Of a stretch of DNA of 64,000 nt, positions 25,815 through 38,984 are shown piece after piece. Under the pieces are notes generated by a model. The model was not told the DNA's origin and searched no databases. It saw only the letters and a program-made list of their open reading frames with translations. Origin of the DNA: Podocnemis expansa (taxonomy: Eukaryota; Chordata; Testudines; Podocnemididae); NCBI GenBank assembly GCA_007922195.1, contig ML682008.1, positions 3,570,193 to 3,634,192 on the forward strand, read 5' to 3'. Position 1 is the first letter of the stretch. Every line of letters begins with the position of its first letter. Position numbers and translations under genes: made by a program.

Positions 25815-28489
25815 TGTATGGGTGTCATACTCTGGTCCTGTACTTGAAAATTTTTGCAATTGCTGTTAACAGACACACCTAACTAGTGTTTTGAATTAAA
25901 AATAGTTACAAATATATTTCTATCCTATAGCAAAACTCTAATTGACTTCAGTGGAAGCAGCATTAGCTTTGTCCCATTCTCCACTTTGAATATGACAGAC
26001 ATCTGAATTTGCTTCTTTTGCTTTCCTTCCTCTTGCTTTTCCCCTTGTTTTTCTCCATCTATCAAGTTAATTTCTGTTAACCCTGTCAACACCAATTTCC
26101 TCTTCTCGGGATCCCATGTTCAGAGTTTGGTGTGCATTCATTAGAGATTTACTGTTGACTGGGTAATTTAAGTTCATTTGTACAGTGAAAAATTGGGGAG
26201 TGAGGAGAATTACTAAGAAAATGGATTCCATGACAATGAATGTCACCATGGTGTGACCAGCCCTGCTGACATAGCTCCCAAAAGCTCTCCCTTGGTGAAA
26301 ATAGGGCCTGTTTGCAAATTAATTAGTTTCTGGCAGTGGCTTGATTGTTGACCCAAAGTTTGTAAAGTGGAAAAACAATCAGATTAGTGTGCTCAACATA
26401 AAGACCGCAGTGTGGCACTTGAATATCGTTTGCCAAACTGTTGAGGCCATGAATGGAGTGAAACAAATTCTTTTTTGAGAAGCCAAGCCAAAGGTTAAGT
26501 GTGATGTGAGTAGGAACACTGGCTGGGGTGGGTAGGGGGGAATTAGAGGGTTTTTCAGCCACACAAAGCTGGATGGTATTAAGCAAATTTCATTGAATTT
26601 AATGACATTCAGAGCATTAGATACAAAGTCATTGGGTCTATTTTAATATTGGTTAGTGGGAGAAATAAGATGGCTGTTTCATTAGAATTTCTTCTAATAG
26701 GATTTTTATTTTGAATTAGTCATAGGAAACACTAGTAACTGTGGCTCTGTGGGATATAAAAGATGGGCCCCCAGAACCTTACCATTGGATTCAACCTCTC
26801 CCAAATTTTCTGGAAACTTATGCCCAGATCCATACTTTGTGAATGACAACTTGTCTCTATAATGTGCAATCCAAACCTTGGAGTCAGCCTTAAAAGTTTG
26901 GACAAGTTTATATCTGGATCCAAATGTAATAGATCAGATTTCATTTTTAAATAGCATCAAAGATGTCTCATAAGGCAAATACATTAGAAGATACGGAGAT
27001 TAAATAGTTAATATAACAAACAGAAAGACAACAGCCTTATGCTCCTACTTCTTCTAAAAGGTCTCATGTAGCAGATCCTTAGATAGGGTTAATCTGCATA
27101 GTCCCATTGAAATTATGATAATTGTACTGGTGTATATTAGCTGAGGAGCTCTGACCCATATTACTAGTTATTTGTTTTACTATAAATACATTATTAATGG
27201 GATTAATTTCTTTAATAGAAAAAAATCAATAGCTGTTTTTCTCAAATATGTATCTTTCCTTTAGCTACTACAGGATTCATACTATTTGTAATTCCCATTT
27301 ATACCCCTGTTGAATTGCCTCATAATCTTTCTTTTAGGTCAAACAGCCTCCAAGCAAACCTTCTTTTAGCTTCATTAAATAAATGAAGAATAAAACAAAA
27401 CACAGCAAAATGAGACTGGAATCATATGGCATTTTATGTGGTCTTGAACCATCGTCTTGGAACATTTTATATGAGACCTGGGGCACTTCAGTCTGAATAG
27501 TCATTAGCTTTTAGAAAGCTTGCTGTATGATCCACACTTTGTGGCTGTCTTTCTGTGTCTAATGGGCCAAACCAAACCTCTATGTATGAACACTGCTAAA
27601 CTTGGAACTGCTTGCACAAAAAACTTGCACCATTGTATGCAATTTTCACAAATGAATGCTCAGCTCAGCTGTTTGATCAGACAAAAAGCCATAACGGGCA
27701 ATTTGCATGTGCTAATTCCAGATTAGTGTTTGCACTGCAGCAACGATGCATATAAAGCAAGCCATTGCATTTGCGTTAAACAATACCTAGTGCATATATC
27801 AAAATCCCAATTAGTTAAGCATAGCTGAATTGTCCTGTAGGCTCAATACCTTCCTTCCTCTGCATGTCTCCATCGCTCCCCCTTTCTCTGTTCATGAACT
27901 TCCCAAAATTCAACTGTAAATGGTTGAAAGACTAAGTAATTGGCTTTATTCTTTAGTTTACTTTATATAAATATACAAATTTCAATAAATGATAGGTCCT
28001 CACACTAACAAGAGACATCACACTTGCACAGTTACAGAATCCCAACACGAATGTGTGTGGCAAATCAGTGACTGCAGATTTATTCATGCCCTCTGGGACC
28101 CACACTGCCTTTTCAGCTTAGCATGCAATATGATTTAAATTACAGCTTGTACAGAACTGTGCCTTGGGATTACACTGCATGTTTCCAACTGTTTATAGTT
28201 CAATGAGCTTTAACCTTTGCGATTCTCAAAATTAAATAATGTCATGGCTGATATCAAACTGATGGCTGGCATTAGAGTGCTTAAACACTCTTTTGGATTA
28301 AAAGCCTATTTTTACAATGTAATAGAAATATCTATGTATTTATGTCATAAAAATATAAATACCAACTAATTTTAAAAGTTTGATTTAAAAGCCACAATGG
28401 CAAGGAATTGTAAAGAGAATACTAACTCCTAATATTAAATGTGTGCTTCTGCTCCCATTAAAGTTAATAGAGGTATCACTTTTGACTGC

Positions 28490-28735
28490 AGTAGAATCAT
28501 AGAAACAGGAAGGGACCATGAGAGGTCATCGAGTCTAGTCCCCTGCACTCATGGCAGGACCAGGTATGCTCTTAGACTATCCCTGCTAGGTGTTTGTCTA
28601 ACCTGCTCTTAAAAACTCCAGTGATGGAGATTCCATAACCTCCCTAGGCAACTCATTCCAATGGTTAATCACCCTGACAGTTAGGAATTTTTTCCTAATG
28701 TCCAACCTAAACCTTACTTGTTAGAAGAGGATCAG
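28490..28735 (-). mobile_element. CR1 LINE 3' end, minus strand
   Basis: Begins with the reversed tail AGAATCATAGAAACAGGAAG and continues through GGACCATGAGAGGTCATCGA and CCTGCTCTTAAAAACTCCAG to the TTTTTTCCTAATGTCCAACC block. Confidence 0.88.
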
Positions 28736-30580
28736 GCTCCAGCGTATCACGCTGTGTCAGAGGGAGGTCTACACTGCAGGGGATTTCAGTGGCAGTGGAA
28801 GGGAGATACACAGCTTACTTAAAATAACTAATATATCTTCCTCCGACTACCTAATACCGACTCACCACAGGGTCTCCCTAGTGCTGAGTCAACAGGAAAT
28901 GCCTTCTGGTCGAATCAACCCTTGCTACTTACTGGGTAGGTCTTAACAAATTGACCTCCAGCTCATTTTGGGTTCGGTTGAGTGCATCTTTACAGATGCT
29001 CAGTCAGACTTGCACAATTGATCCTTTGCTGTTGGAGGTATGGCCAACAGTATAGGCCAGCACTAAGTATTGCAGCAAAAAAGGTCCGTAAAATAAAGAA
29101 AGGGAGTGTATGGAGCTTTTCATTTTGTATGTTTGTTTCCTTATTTGAACAGAACAAACAGTTAATTAATCCCTTGCAGAATTTTGTTGTTCAATTATTT
29201 TTAAATAGTAACCTCTATCAGAGGTGATACACTGTAAATCTTTCAGTGCCATAGCTGTATTTCATCTAAATACATGAGAGAGAGTGAGAGATGCTAAAAA
29301 GGAAGCCAGTGAGAATTTGAACATTCAGCCTGTACTCCTCAACAGCTTCCATCTGTATTCAGAATTGCAGCAATCCATTTTAGTGACAGAAATAAGATTT
29401 AGTGGTTTTGATTTCTATTATTTATTCAAGCCCAGCATGGTCAAAATAGATCCTCTTCTACATCTTAAACATCCTCAATTGATTTTTTTCCCTAAACTTC
29501 CAATATGCAACACCTGTACAAACCCTGAAGGCAAGAGGGTTGACTAAGTGTCACCAAGGGTCTAATTTGACCTACAGAACCTTTATCCTTGACGATGATG
29601 CGCTAGTGGAGAAAAGGCAGCTTGACTTTCACTCAGATCCTAGACTGAGTTTGCAGCGCTGGAAGTTAGGAAGAACATCTTTTTACTTGGCAGCTTGGTT
29701 AACACAGTTGACTGGAAATAACTGAAACAATAAACATGGAACCCAACATTTTGTTTTTCAAACAGTTTCCAGGTATGATGGAGGAAGACAGAATAAAAGA
29801 ACTTAGATAGATCGCCAGTGTGATGGCTTTGAGTCCTGCATGTATCTTGCCTTGTTTTGGAATTCTTATGTCCATCAATGCTGCACCAAGGTGCTTTTTA
29901 AATTATCCACGCTAGGCATGCTGCTATGGACACACATTAACTTCTTTCAGTGTTTGTTACTATATTTTGATAAACCTTAAGCACAAACACCATGATAATC
30001 AGCAGTCTATGGACCGTAGTTTCTTTATCTTAGCTGCTCAATGAAGGTTGGGCATACAATGACATAGTGGATTATTCAGAGGAGATGGAAGGAGTGCAGT
30101 TATCCATATAAACGTTATTATGTTCAGGGAAAATATTTTTGCACAGTGTATTAGCATCCAATATGTCTTAAAAAAAGAGAATACTCTATGGACTAAAGTC
30201 TGAGTACCTTTTTCAGACCTCCAGAAGGGCTCTCTGTAGCTCAAAAACTTGTCTCCTTCACCATCCATAGTTGGCACAAGCAAATACATTACCTCACCCA
30301 CCTTGTCTGTCTAAAATCTTATGATATTTTATTTAATAACATAGCTGTTTTTTCACTTACACAGAAACCCACAAAAATCCAGAGTTGCAGGTCTTTGTGT
30401 CACAGTTTTTGCACTTCTGAATCTTAGGCCAAAATATGTTAATGTAACAGACATTACATTTTAGCTGCTTTGTTCTCAGATTTTGCACACTAAATTACAA
30501 TCCCTTGGACATATGTGCTTATACTACCACCAACCCTAGCAGAATATAATATTTATAAAGATACACGTTCAGGTTCTAAA

Positions 30581-30638
30581 CTGGTGTAAGTCAACATAAA
30601 TCCATAGGCTTCAGTGGAGCTATGTCAGTTTACACTAG
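30581..30638. repeat. Imperfect palindrome, CTGGTGTAA...TTTACACTAG
   Basis: A 58-bp imperfect hairpin built around a CAGTGGAGCTATGT core. Relatives are at 46201-46257 and 51470-51503, with loose fragments near 7387, 9962 and 31745. Probably relics of one old foldback repeat; the family is not identified. Confidence 0.5.
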
Positions 30639-31261
30639 CCCAGGGAATGACCCATGGACTAAATATGTAAAATATTTGTACAACTAAACATTGGAATAGT
30701 CCTTCATATATAGATTGGCATACATGCCCAGAGAGACAGTGTTGTTATACACTATGCAATGAATTTATCACCTAATTACCATTTTATAGTACAGTTTAAG
30801 AAACATCAGGTGCAATGGCTTCACATATTGACAGTAAAGGAAAACAATATGTGATGAGTTGTGATACTGTCTTGTTCAATAATCACAATATCACAAAACA
30901 AGCTGGTAACAAAATTGCTTTTAGGAAACTTTCCTGCAGAAGCTGTATTTGCAGTGATATAACTCAATCATTTCATGTTTTTACATGCCCACAGTATAGT
31001 GTATGTCTATACTGAAAAGTTTATTGAGGGTTTGAAAGATGTGTACAATCCACTAAAACTGAACTGCCAACTTTATCCAAACCTAATCTGGGGTCCCATT
31101 GTACTCTAATTTCACTGGCAGTGTGGCAGAATAGATTGCAGTTATCTGGTCTCTTCCTACACCGTGAATGAACCCATTCTCTGGACTGTACTGCAGATGG
31201 GATGTTTTGAACATAGGAAATTGAGGTGTAACAGTGTTAGAGGGGAAATAGTTTTTTTTTT

Positions 31262-31375
31262 AAGGGGAGTGTCTTAGACAATCAGCCTTTTGGGTCAAGG
31301 ACCATGTTTTTGTTCTATATTGTATGGCACCTAGCACAATGCTGTCCTAAGCCATGACTGGGTCTCCTAAGTGCT
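31262..31375 (+). repeat. L2/MIR-type 3' end relic
   Basis: Contains AGGACCATGTTTTTGTTCTA and GGCACCTAGCACAATG, the typical 3' segment of L2-related repeats. Decayed. Confidence 0.55.
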
Positions 31376-32639
31376 GCCACAAAAGAAAGAAAGAAAGGAA
31401 GAACATTAAAAAGTTTCCTTTTCCCTTTTCTTTTGAAAGAAACAGGTTTGTATGCATTTTTATTAGTAGTGGCAGACACTAGAGATACAGGGAAGGTGCT
31501 TTGCATAAACATAAATGCTGAATTTTCTGTCATTAGTTTTGTAAAGTTCTGGTTCAGATAAACAGAAAGAAAGACGTCTTAGATTGAACTGCTGTCTTCT
31601 CTAATCCAGCAAATCAGTGGTAGCTTTGTGGCAATACTGAAATCAGGGTATGTAGTATATACTGTGAAAGCGAATATCTATTAATCCTGGTGCTTAATTG
31701 TTACTAAATTATTTTTGAGTAAAATCCATGTCTCATAATTAATGGCTAAACTCCCATTGATTTCAACGGAATCAGGTTTTGAGTCTTTGTGAATGTGTAT
31801 GGGTTTGTGAACAGTGAATTTCTTATGCAAAGAAAAAATATAGGACAGTTCAAAACCAAGCTTCGAAAACCACAGAAACTTCAAGGAAGCTGTAGCAAAG
31901 TAACTGGGGAATAGTGGGCACTGGAATTACTTGAGACATTTACTGGAGCTAACATGCATTGTGAATATTTAAAGAATGCTATTTTGTTGGGGTGGAAGAG
32001 TGGACCTTTCCCATAAAAGTTTTAAGCAAGAAAGCAAAATCCTGGGAATAAAAGAGATGACAGAAGGATTTGATTTTATAGACTATAAAACATGATTCAG
32101 TAAACTTTAAAAGATAAATGTTAAAAGAGGAATTGTGGGGTAAGGACACACGGTGTAATGTGAAGCTGGCAAATACAGGTCTCTTAAAATGGGTTTAAAT
32201 GGTTGGAATTAAATCTAGAAGCATGAAGAAAAGAAAGACCACCAAATACTTACAGTATAGCTAGGCAAGTGTTTAAAATAATGATTAGTTTTGCTTTAGA
32301 GTCCAAAAAAATTGCCTAGTAAAACCTTTGTAAGAATTATATATGATTTCTTTATGTAAACAGTTTGCCTTGATATTTTAAAATGCAGTTTCAATTACTG
32401 AACAGTAAGTGAGATGAACCAAAGAGATAAAGCTTGATTACTGATGATTTATCACCACAGATTTTTCATAATTTGTTTGATATCTTGGCATCTCCGTTCT
32501 GTCCAGTCTTCAGTATGCACACAACAAGAAAAACTGAAGAATAAAACACAGGAAAGAAGGAAGGGAGTGTTATCCCTTATGTTAGAATTATGCTTTCCTT
32601 TTTGCTTATGATACCTAGATATTACAGAGCAAGTTCCCC

Positions 32640-32765
32640 ATCTTCAAGCATCTGACAAAGTGAGATTTTCTCCTACGAAAGCTAATACAATAAATAAATC
32701 TGTTAGGCTTCAAAAGTACCACCAGACTCCTTTTTTTTTTTCCTTTGCTGAAATGGACTAACACA
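32640..32765 (+). repeat. Foldback-family fragment (arm plus tail)
   Basis: CATCTGACAAAGTGAGATTT, then CTCCTACGAAAGCTAATACA, AATAAATCTGTTAGGCTTCA and GCTGAAATGGACTAACAC: the right arm followed by the decayed conserved tail. No left arm. Confidence 0.7.
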
Positions 32766-33129
32766 AGTACCCAAAGACACTGGGCGAATCAGTTAGAAAT
32801 AAAAAGCAATCACTATTTTGGTCCTACATGTAAATTAGTAAAATAAAATGTTTTGCATCTTCCAAAAGCCAGAATTTAAAAAGTAGTTTTCACTGTCAGT
32901 CTTTTTCCTGAAGGTCCTACAGTGGGTTTCAGCATGGCAAAGGCAAAATTATCTTCACTCATCAGCTTTGCAGGTTTCATTTGCATATTCTGTCCTATTT
33001 CTGTGCACAGAACTCTGGTTGATGTCAATGAGTGCTCTGCACGTGGAATGAGTATAGCCTGTACAACAGAGATTTGCCCTGTGAATCAGTATCTGATTGT
33101 CACTGGCCCGTGCACTGGGATTGGAATTA

Positions 33130-33497
33130 CAGCTAGTCCTCACTTAGTGACCTACTCGTTTAGTGACCCCTCAGAGTTATGACCAGCTCTCTGATGAGTT
33201 AGTATTACGGCGATGTACGAGAACTCGCATCAACTCTCTCAGATTACCTATATTTACAGTACACTATGCAAACTAAGTTCAGTACATTAGAGCTTAAAAC
33301 ATTTAAAATATATATGAAAAATGTTATAAATGATGCAAAGGTGACATTAAAACTATCTACCGATGGTTGAAAAACCCACTACCAGTAAAGTACATTATGC
33401 CTGAAATACCGGTAAGGGCTGCTCCTCGTTTAGTGACCAATTCGTTTATCAACCGGGTTTCAGGAACGGAACCCGGTCACTAAGTGAGGACTACCTG
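33130..33497. mobile_element. Tigger-like (Tc1/mariner) MITE with TA duplication
   Basis: 368 bp with terminal inverted repeats CAGCTAGTCCTCACTTAGTG and CACTAAGTGAGGACTACCTG, bordered by TA at 33128-33129 and 33498-33499. CTCGTTTAGTGACC motifs follow each terminus. No transposase. The CAGGTAGTCC terminus and TA duplication fit the Tigger group, as known in other vertebrates. Confidence 0.8.
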
Positions 33498-33968
33498 TAT
33501 AGCTCCAGGACGCTGTGATGTACAGTATGAAATGCTCAGTGATGTTTTTGACATAATTACCAGAATCCTGTCTGTGGAAAGCTTCTCTTAAGGGACTGTT
33601 CTGCAGCTTAATGCATCTTGATATGATAATATTTTTTCCTGAGTTTTCAGGATTTACTTTTTTAAAAAAAAATCATATCTACCGCTTTATCACAAACAAA
33701 ATAATTCTCCTCGCTTGTGTTTCAGCTCCTCAAGTATTCCTATAGGCTTTAGGTATCCCATCATACCAATCTAAAAATAACATTAAATACAGTAAAACTG
33801 GTGTTTTGGGACTACCTATGGCCATTGGAGTTTTCATGACCATTAATGGGAGGGTCATTTAGGTGCTAGGGAAACCTGTCTGTCAGGTCCTCTCTCTCTC
33901 AGTTCTCTCCTTACACAGCTCTGAATATGCTGCTTCTCATTATTGGACTATAATTTCCCCTAAAACTC

Positions 33969-34054
33969 TACAAAAACAAACAAGGAGTCCTGTGGCACTT
34001 AAAGACTCCTTGTTTGTTTTACTGAACTAGACTAACATGGCTGCCCCCTTGGAT
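33969..34054 (+). repeat. Short foldback-family copy
   Basis: The arms AAACAAACAAGGAGTC and GACTCCTTGTTTGTTT pair across a 14-base loop, followed by the conserved tail TGAACTAGACTAACATGGCT. Most of the palindrome is deleted. Possible flanking duplication TAAAACTC/TAAAATTC (7 of 8). Confidence 0.65.
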
Positions 34055-35227
34055 TAAAATTCAGGTGAACCTGCCTTTCTGACAATGGTTTCAAACTATT
34101 CCCAGGAGCTTTTTGTGGTTGGGAGTTAAAGTAATTATGCTTCAAAGATTTCTGAACTTCTGTATTCAGGTACAGAATTTCTCCAAATTTTTGTAGGTGT
34201 GTACTGAAGATTTATGAACCTGTGACAGCAGCTACAGAAGTGGTTGTTTTATGTGACTACAATGAGCACAATTTGACCCTTAATGAATAACAAGTACATC
34301 TAGTCAATCTCCATTGACAGGAAGGTGAACTAGATAACCTACTTGGTCTTTTCCATCTCTAATTCTTGTTGCAGCTTATTCCAACCAATATTTTCCCTGC
34401 TTCTTCTACCCCTGCTGTTTTCTTTTTCTGTATTAGCAGTTTTAATATATCACATCAGTATCAAGCCTTCAAATTATTTATGTTGAGTTACAACTCCTGA
34501 TAATTCTTTTTGTGTTAGTTGATGCTAAACTAAGTTGGAATTACGTATTACATCCACATGACTAGCAAATGATGTCATCACATTGAATATCAAAAGCAAT
34601 AATGAGGATTTTTTATCCCCGCCTTCCAAGTCTTTTTTGAAATGCCTTACTGGATTTTTTATTATTCGCTAAATTAATTGATTAGTTAAAAACAGTCATT
34701 CATCCAGTGCATACTTCAGTATTTACTCTCATATTAAATTTGCCTTAATAGATTTTTGTGTTGAGTTGTTTTACATTCCTGTAAAAGTTAATTATAATAA
34801 CTTAGCAATTTTACATAATTTGATAAAATGACCACATCATTATGTCTACATCAAAAGGACCTGACAAAGAAATTAAATTATTGTTCAGTGGTTAGAAAGA
34901 CTAGGGAATCTATAGCAGACTGTTGGTTTGCTGTACTGCTGCTCTGAAGCTGGATGGATTTGGTGATCACCATCTGTTGAACATAATCTAAGAAAGGTGT
35001 TGAGACCTGAGAGTTTTAAGAAACATATTTAAGGACCATATTTTCCCTTATGCAGGCAAAATACAGGGAACAGAAAATAGCATGAGTGGAAGATTTGTCC
35101 TGACCATGAGAAGTTTTTGTTCCCTGTAAAATTGGCTAGATGATCCTAAATGCCTAGACCTCAGAAAATATGTGTAGACTGAGCTCATCTTCACAGAGCC
35201 ATCTGCACTGCTTCTCAGCTCTTGGCT

Positions 35228-35850
35228 TCATAGAATCAGAGAAATGTAGAACTGGAAGGGACCCAGATGGGTTTAAGTATTATCTAGACCAGGTGTGACC
35301 AAACTGCAGCTCAGGAGCCACATGCAGCTCTTGAATGAAAAAGTGTGGCTCCCAGAAGAATGTCAGCAAATCAGTTCAGGAAAGCAGCCCCAGTCCAGGA
35401 GTTCAGGAGGGAGTTGGGACTGTGGGGAGAAATGGTGGCATTGCCAGTGATGGTGGGGAGAAGCATGGCATGGTCGGGATTTTAAAACCTCTAGTCTGCA
35501 GTCTTCAACATCGAGCAGCAGCTAAGTTTTTACTGCATAGGCCTCATTTCCTGGTAACCTTAAGTAATGATTGGAATCTGACATTAGTAGGATCAATATG
35601 TGCCCTCTTCTTACAATAAAATTAAAGTATGCAATGAATTTTAAACTTAGTAATTTTGGAGTAGGTATATGGCTATATGCCTCAGTGCGGCTCTTGGAGG
35701 TTTAATAATCAACTTGTGTGGCTCTTGAGTTCCATAAGTTTGGCCACCCCTGATCTAGACCATCCCTGACAGGTGTTTGTCTAACCGTCTAACTTGTTCT
35801 TAAAATCCTACAATGACAGACATTCCACAGCCTCCCTAGGTAGCCCAACT
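35228..35850 (-). mobile_element. CR1 LINE 3' fragment, split by an hAT-like MITE
   Basis: 35228-35289 (CATAGAATCAGAGAAATGTA, GGAAGGGACCCAGATGGG) and 35753-35850 (CCATCCCTGACAGGTGTTTG, TTCTTAAAATCCTACAATGA) form a continuous reversed CR1 3' end once the element at 35290-35752 and one copy of ATCTAGAC are removed. Confidence 0.87.
35290..35752. mobile_element. hAT-like MITE nested in CR1
   Basis: 463 bp. Termini CAGGTGTGACCAAACT and AGTTTGGCCACCCCTG, same family as 15410-15596. Perfect 8-bp duplication ATCTAGAC at 35282-35289 and 35753-35760. The interior is longer than in the 187-bp copy and includes a G-rich segment (35380-35470) with no recognised coding content. Confidence 0.9.
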
Positions 35851-37008
35851 CCTTCATCAGCCATGCTGTTAATGTCTGATTTGTTATTTCCCTTTCAAAA
35901 TCCCCGCCACACATGGGCAACAAACTATAAGATAATAGTGATGTTCTCTGGAGGACATCAGCCTTGTGAGTGGTAGACTTTCTGGATCACCTTAAAATTA
36001 ACAGAGTGATGATAGAAAAATAGCACCTCCAGATACAGGCAGCTGTAGAAGAGAGGTGTTAATGACACCTCATCTAAATTTTGGTGGTTGTTCTTTAAAG
36101 AGATAATAATCACCTCTTCCAGATAAAACACACTGGGTAGATCAGAAGGCCTGTTTTGTGAGAAATCTAATTTACTTTGTGAATTATGCTATAATTTCAC
36201 TGAATTTTTGTGTTCACTTCACCATATAATTAGTCTTTACAGAGAATCAAAATTATTGTTGCCTCTTTAAGAACAAAGGCCTCAGAAGGTGATAATTATC
36301 CCACAGCTCAACATTTTTTTCATTCCCCTTCCATGCCGTCTACAATGTTGTTAGAGCTGTTCAGACTAAGAAATGAATTACAGCTCAGAAGGGGGAGGGG
36401 AAAGTGCTCCACCCTAGTGACAATGCCTGGAGACTGTGGGTACCTCTATTGCAATCACAGTGTGTGACTGTAGCTCATGCACACATATCTGAGCTAGCGT
36501 TAATCTAGGTAACACAGGTACCAGAGTAATGATGCTGCAGCAGAACACGCTTCAGTGTGAGATGTACAAGCCTTCCTAGAATCCTTTTAGTTACTGATGG
36601 GGCTACCCTGTAGTGAAGTGAACATAGCCGCAGCTTCACTACTCTGGAAACTGAGCTAGCTAGTTTAAAGTTTTTATCTAAACAAGCAGCAGTCCTACTA
36701 CAGGATTGCAGTGCAGACATTCGCTTAGGCCTGCGTTTCATTCACCCGAAGGCCCCTTTACAACATTTTAGCACTTGTAATGGGCCCTTGGAATAATTGT
36801 GAATGAAATGTATGCTCTCTTTAAGGCCCCTTCAGACTTCCAGAGGGGTGTCAATGAGAATGAATATCAGACCCAGGATGTGTCTGTAGGTGCTGTGGGG
36901 AAGCATGATGAGATAGCACTTTTAATTCCTTTGAAATTTGTGTCCAGAGCTCCCCACAATGGAGCATGACTTACTTTTTTGCATGTGAGTAAGTGGTGTT
37001 CTCCAGTG

Positions 37009-37218
37009 CAGGGGTCTCAAATATACAACCCATGGGCCACATGCGGCCCCTAAAGCCATTTCCTGTGGCCCACAATGACACTATTGCTACCAATATTTGC
37101 AATATCATTGTATGAAAAGGTTTCAGTGGTGCTTCCCTCAGGCTAAGGTACTAGTCCTCATGTGACCCTGTACTAGTCCTCATGCAGTTCTTGTGGTGAT
37201 TTGAGTTTGAGACCCCTG
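37009..37218. mobile_element. hAT-like MITE, second family
   Basis: 210 bp from CAGGGGTCTCAAA to TTTGAGACCCCTG, the inverse orientation of 22174-22383, with which it shares GGCCACATGCGGCCCCTAAA and the GAAAAGGTTTCAGTGGTG segment. The flanks CTCCAGTG and CTCTACTA agree at only 5 of 8 positions, so the duplication has decayed or the copy is old. Confidence 0.75.
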
Positions 37219-37925
37219 CTCTACTACCTGGGCATCTGATAGGCTATTACAAGGTAAAACAGCTCTTCTTTAGATTAAAGATGTAAGCCTCTGCTTCTCA
37301 AGCTGATGGGCTACAGTTCTCATTGAGTTTCCTAAGTATGATTGATTCTATCATCTATAGAGTGTGAGTTAGTTACTCTGTCCCAGTGCTGGGTGAACAA
37401 ATTTGGCCAAATAACAACCAAGTCTAAATCTATATCCATTCCCTAAAACTATACTTGTAGTTATCTTTTTTTTCTTTTCATTTCTTTACTTCTTCATTTT
37501 TAATTTTCTGATTTCCAACAATCAGTATTATTCTTGGACTAAAAAAGGTGCTGTTCATCTGATCTGAACTGATATTGAGCTGTCTCTCTGCTAAGTTGTG
37601 ACAATCCCTTTGGGAATTTCAGTCTATATGAGTTTCACAAACCTAAACAAATGGATTTTGTCCACAAAGCTTGAGCCCGCAAAAGCCCTTCAAGTTCATG
37701 TGTAATTTTGTGTTTGTGTAAATGGAGATGGAAGAAAATTGGTCTTTCCCTTCTTAACCAGAGAATAGTTATAATCAGGGACCAAACTAGATTCCAGAGA
37801 GGCAAAGACGTAATTACATAACCAGCAACGATCAGCTTAGATCTTGAGGAACATAGCTGTTTTTATTCTGAGAGAAGTTGTGTCAATTATCAGAATCACA
37901 CACTGGAGTTTTTGTCCATGCCTTA

Positions 37926-38015
37926 ACCATAGAATCAAAGAAACCAGAAGGAACCATGAGAGTTCATCAAGTCCAGCCCCCTGCACTCATGTCAGGACCA
38001 AGTAACATCTTAGTA
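37926..38015 (-). repeat. CR1 3' end fragment, minus strand
   Basis: CCATAGAATCAAAGAAACCA, GGAACCATGAGAGTTCATCA and GTCCAGCCCCCTGCACTCAT match the reversed CR1 3' end. Confidence 0.8.
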
Positions 38016-38263
38016 TACCTCTAAAGAGCTTGAATAAGGAAGACAGCTTTATTTTAATGTTTCTCACACTAAGAATTACTTTGAGGCGACAATAACCACA
38101 ACAAATCCGTGCCAAGTATGAGTTAACCCCTACCTCCAACTGTGTGACAATAACACTGAGGTCTGTAGAAGGGCGTTGAGTTCACCACTGTTCTCTGCTA
38201 GGGTTTTTTTTCTTTCTTCCTGTGTTATTTTCCTACCATGGAATGATGAACAAGGTGCTATCT

Positions 38264-38311
38264 TAATATAATTTATAATATATAATATAATATATTGTAA
38301 TATAATTTATA
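38264..38311. repeat. AT-rich simple repeat
   Basis: Alternating TATAATATAATATA-type sequence, imperfect. Confidence 0.8.
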
Positions 38312-38622
38312 ATTCATCGGTAAGTACTCTGGGTACTTTGTTCGTTTGCAAGAGAATCACAGACACCTCTATAGAAAAACAGTACAACTATTTAACAGTT
38401 CAAGGCAACATTACACAAGTTTTAGTTCCCAGGATAAAAAGCATCTTGTGAAATTGAAACTGCAGGGAGAATTTAGGCAAGTTACATACCCACTATGCAG
38501 TATTATAATTTGACTATGACACAGAGGCCGGTATTGCTTATCTTTAAAAAAAAATATAATGAGATCACTAATAACCACATGACATCAGACCCTCGTTTAA
38601 CTTCACATCCAAAAAACACTAC

Positions 38623-38984
38623 GGGTGTGTTCACACAGCAGTCTTATTTCGAAACAACAGAGGTTGTTTCGAAATAAGAAAGGCCATGTTCACACGATGC
38701 ACCGTTGTTTTGAAACAACTTAAACCCCATGTGGGGACAAAACAACGTTGTTTCGAAACAACTGTTTCAAAACAATGCCGTCTGAACATGTTGTTTCGAA
38801 ACAACTGTGACTCATTTCGAAATAACTGTTGTCTGAACATGCTATTTCGATTCCTGCTTTTTTCCTTAATTTGAATTAACAAACTGCTAATTCAAATTAA
38901 CTTATTTTGAAATAAGGCGTTATTTCGATACAACTTGTATCGAAACAACTTGTATCAAAATAGCCCCCTGTGTGTGAACATAGC
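38623..38984. mobile_element. Palindromic-word MITE, TTTCGAAA type
   Basis: 362 bp from GGGTGTGTTCACACAGC to GTGTGTGAACATAGCC, with the exact 3-bp duplication TAC on both sides (38620-38622, 38985-38987). The interior has perfect 16-nt palindromes such as GTTGTTTCGAAACAAC (38747-38762) and many TTATTTCGAAATAA-like words. Most central CpGs are intact, which suggests a younger copy than the TTAGTTCRAACTAA elements. Confidence 0.83.

Noticed and set aside
38629..38884. Open frames on both strands with Phe-Arg-Asn-Asn repeats
   Set aside because: They are translations of the TTTCGAAACAAC palindromes of a MITE and appear on both strands because the words are self-complementary. The same happens at 45138-45686 and 52308-53119.
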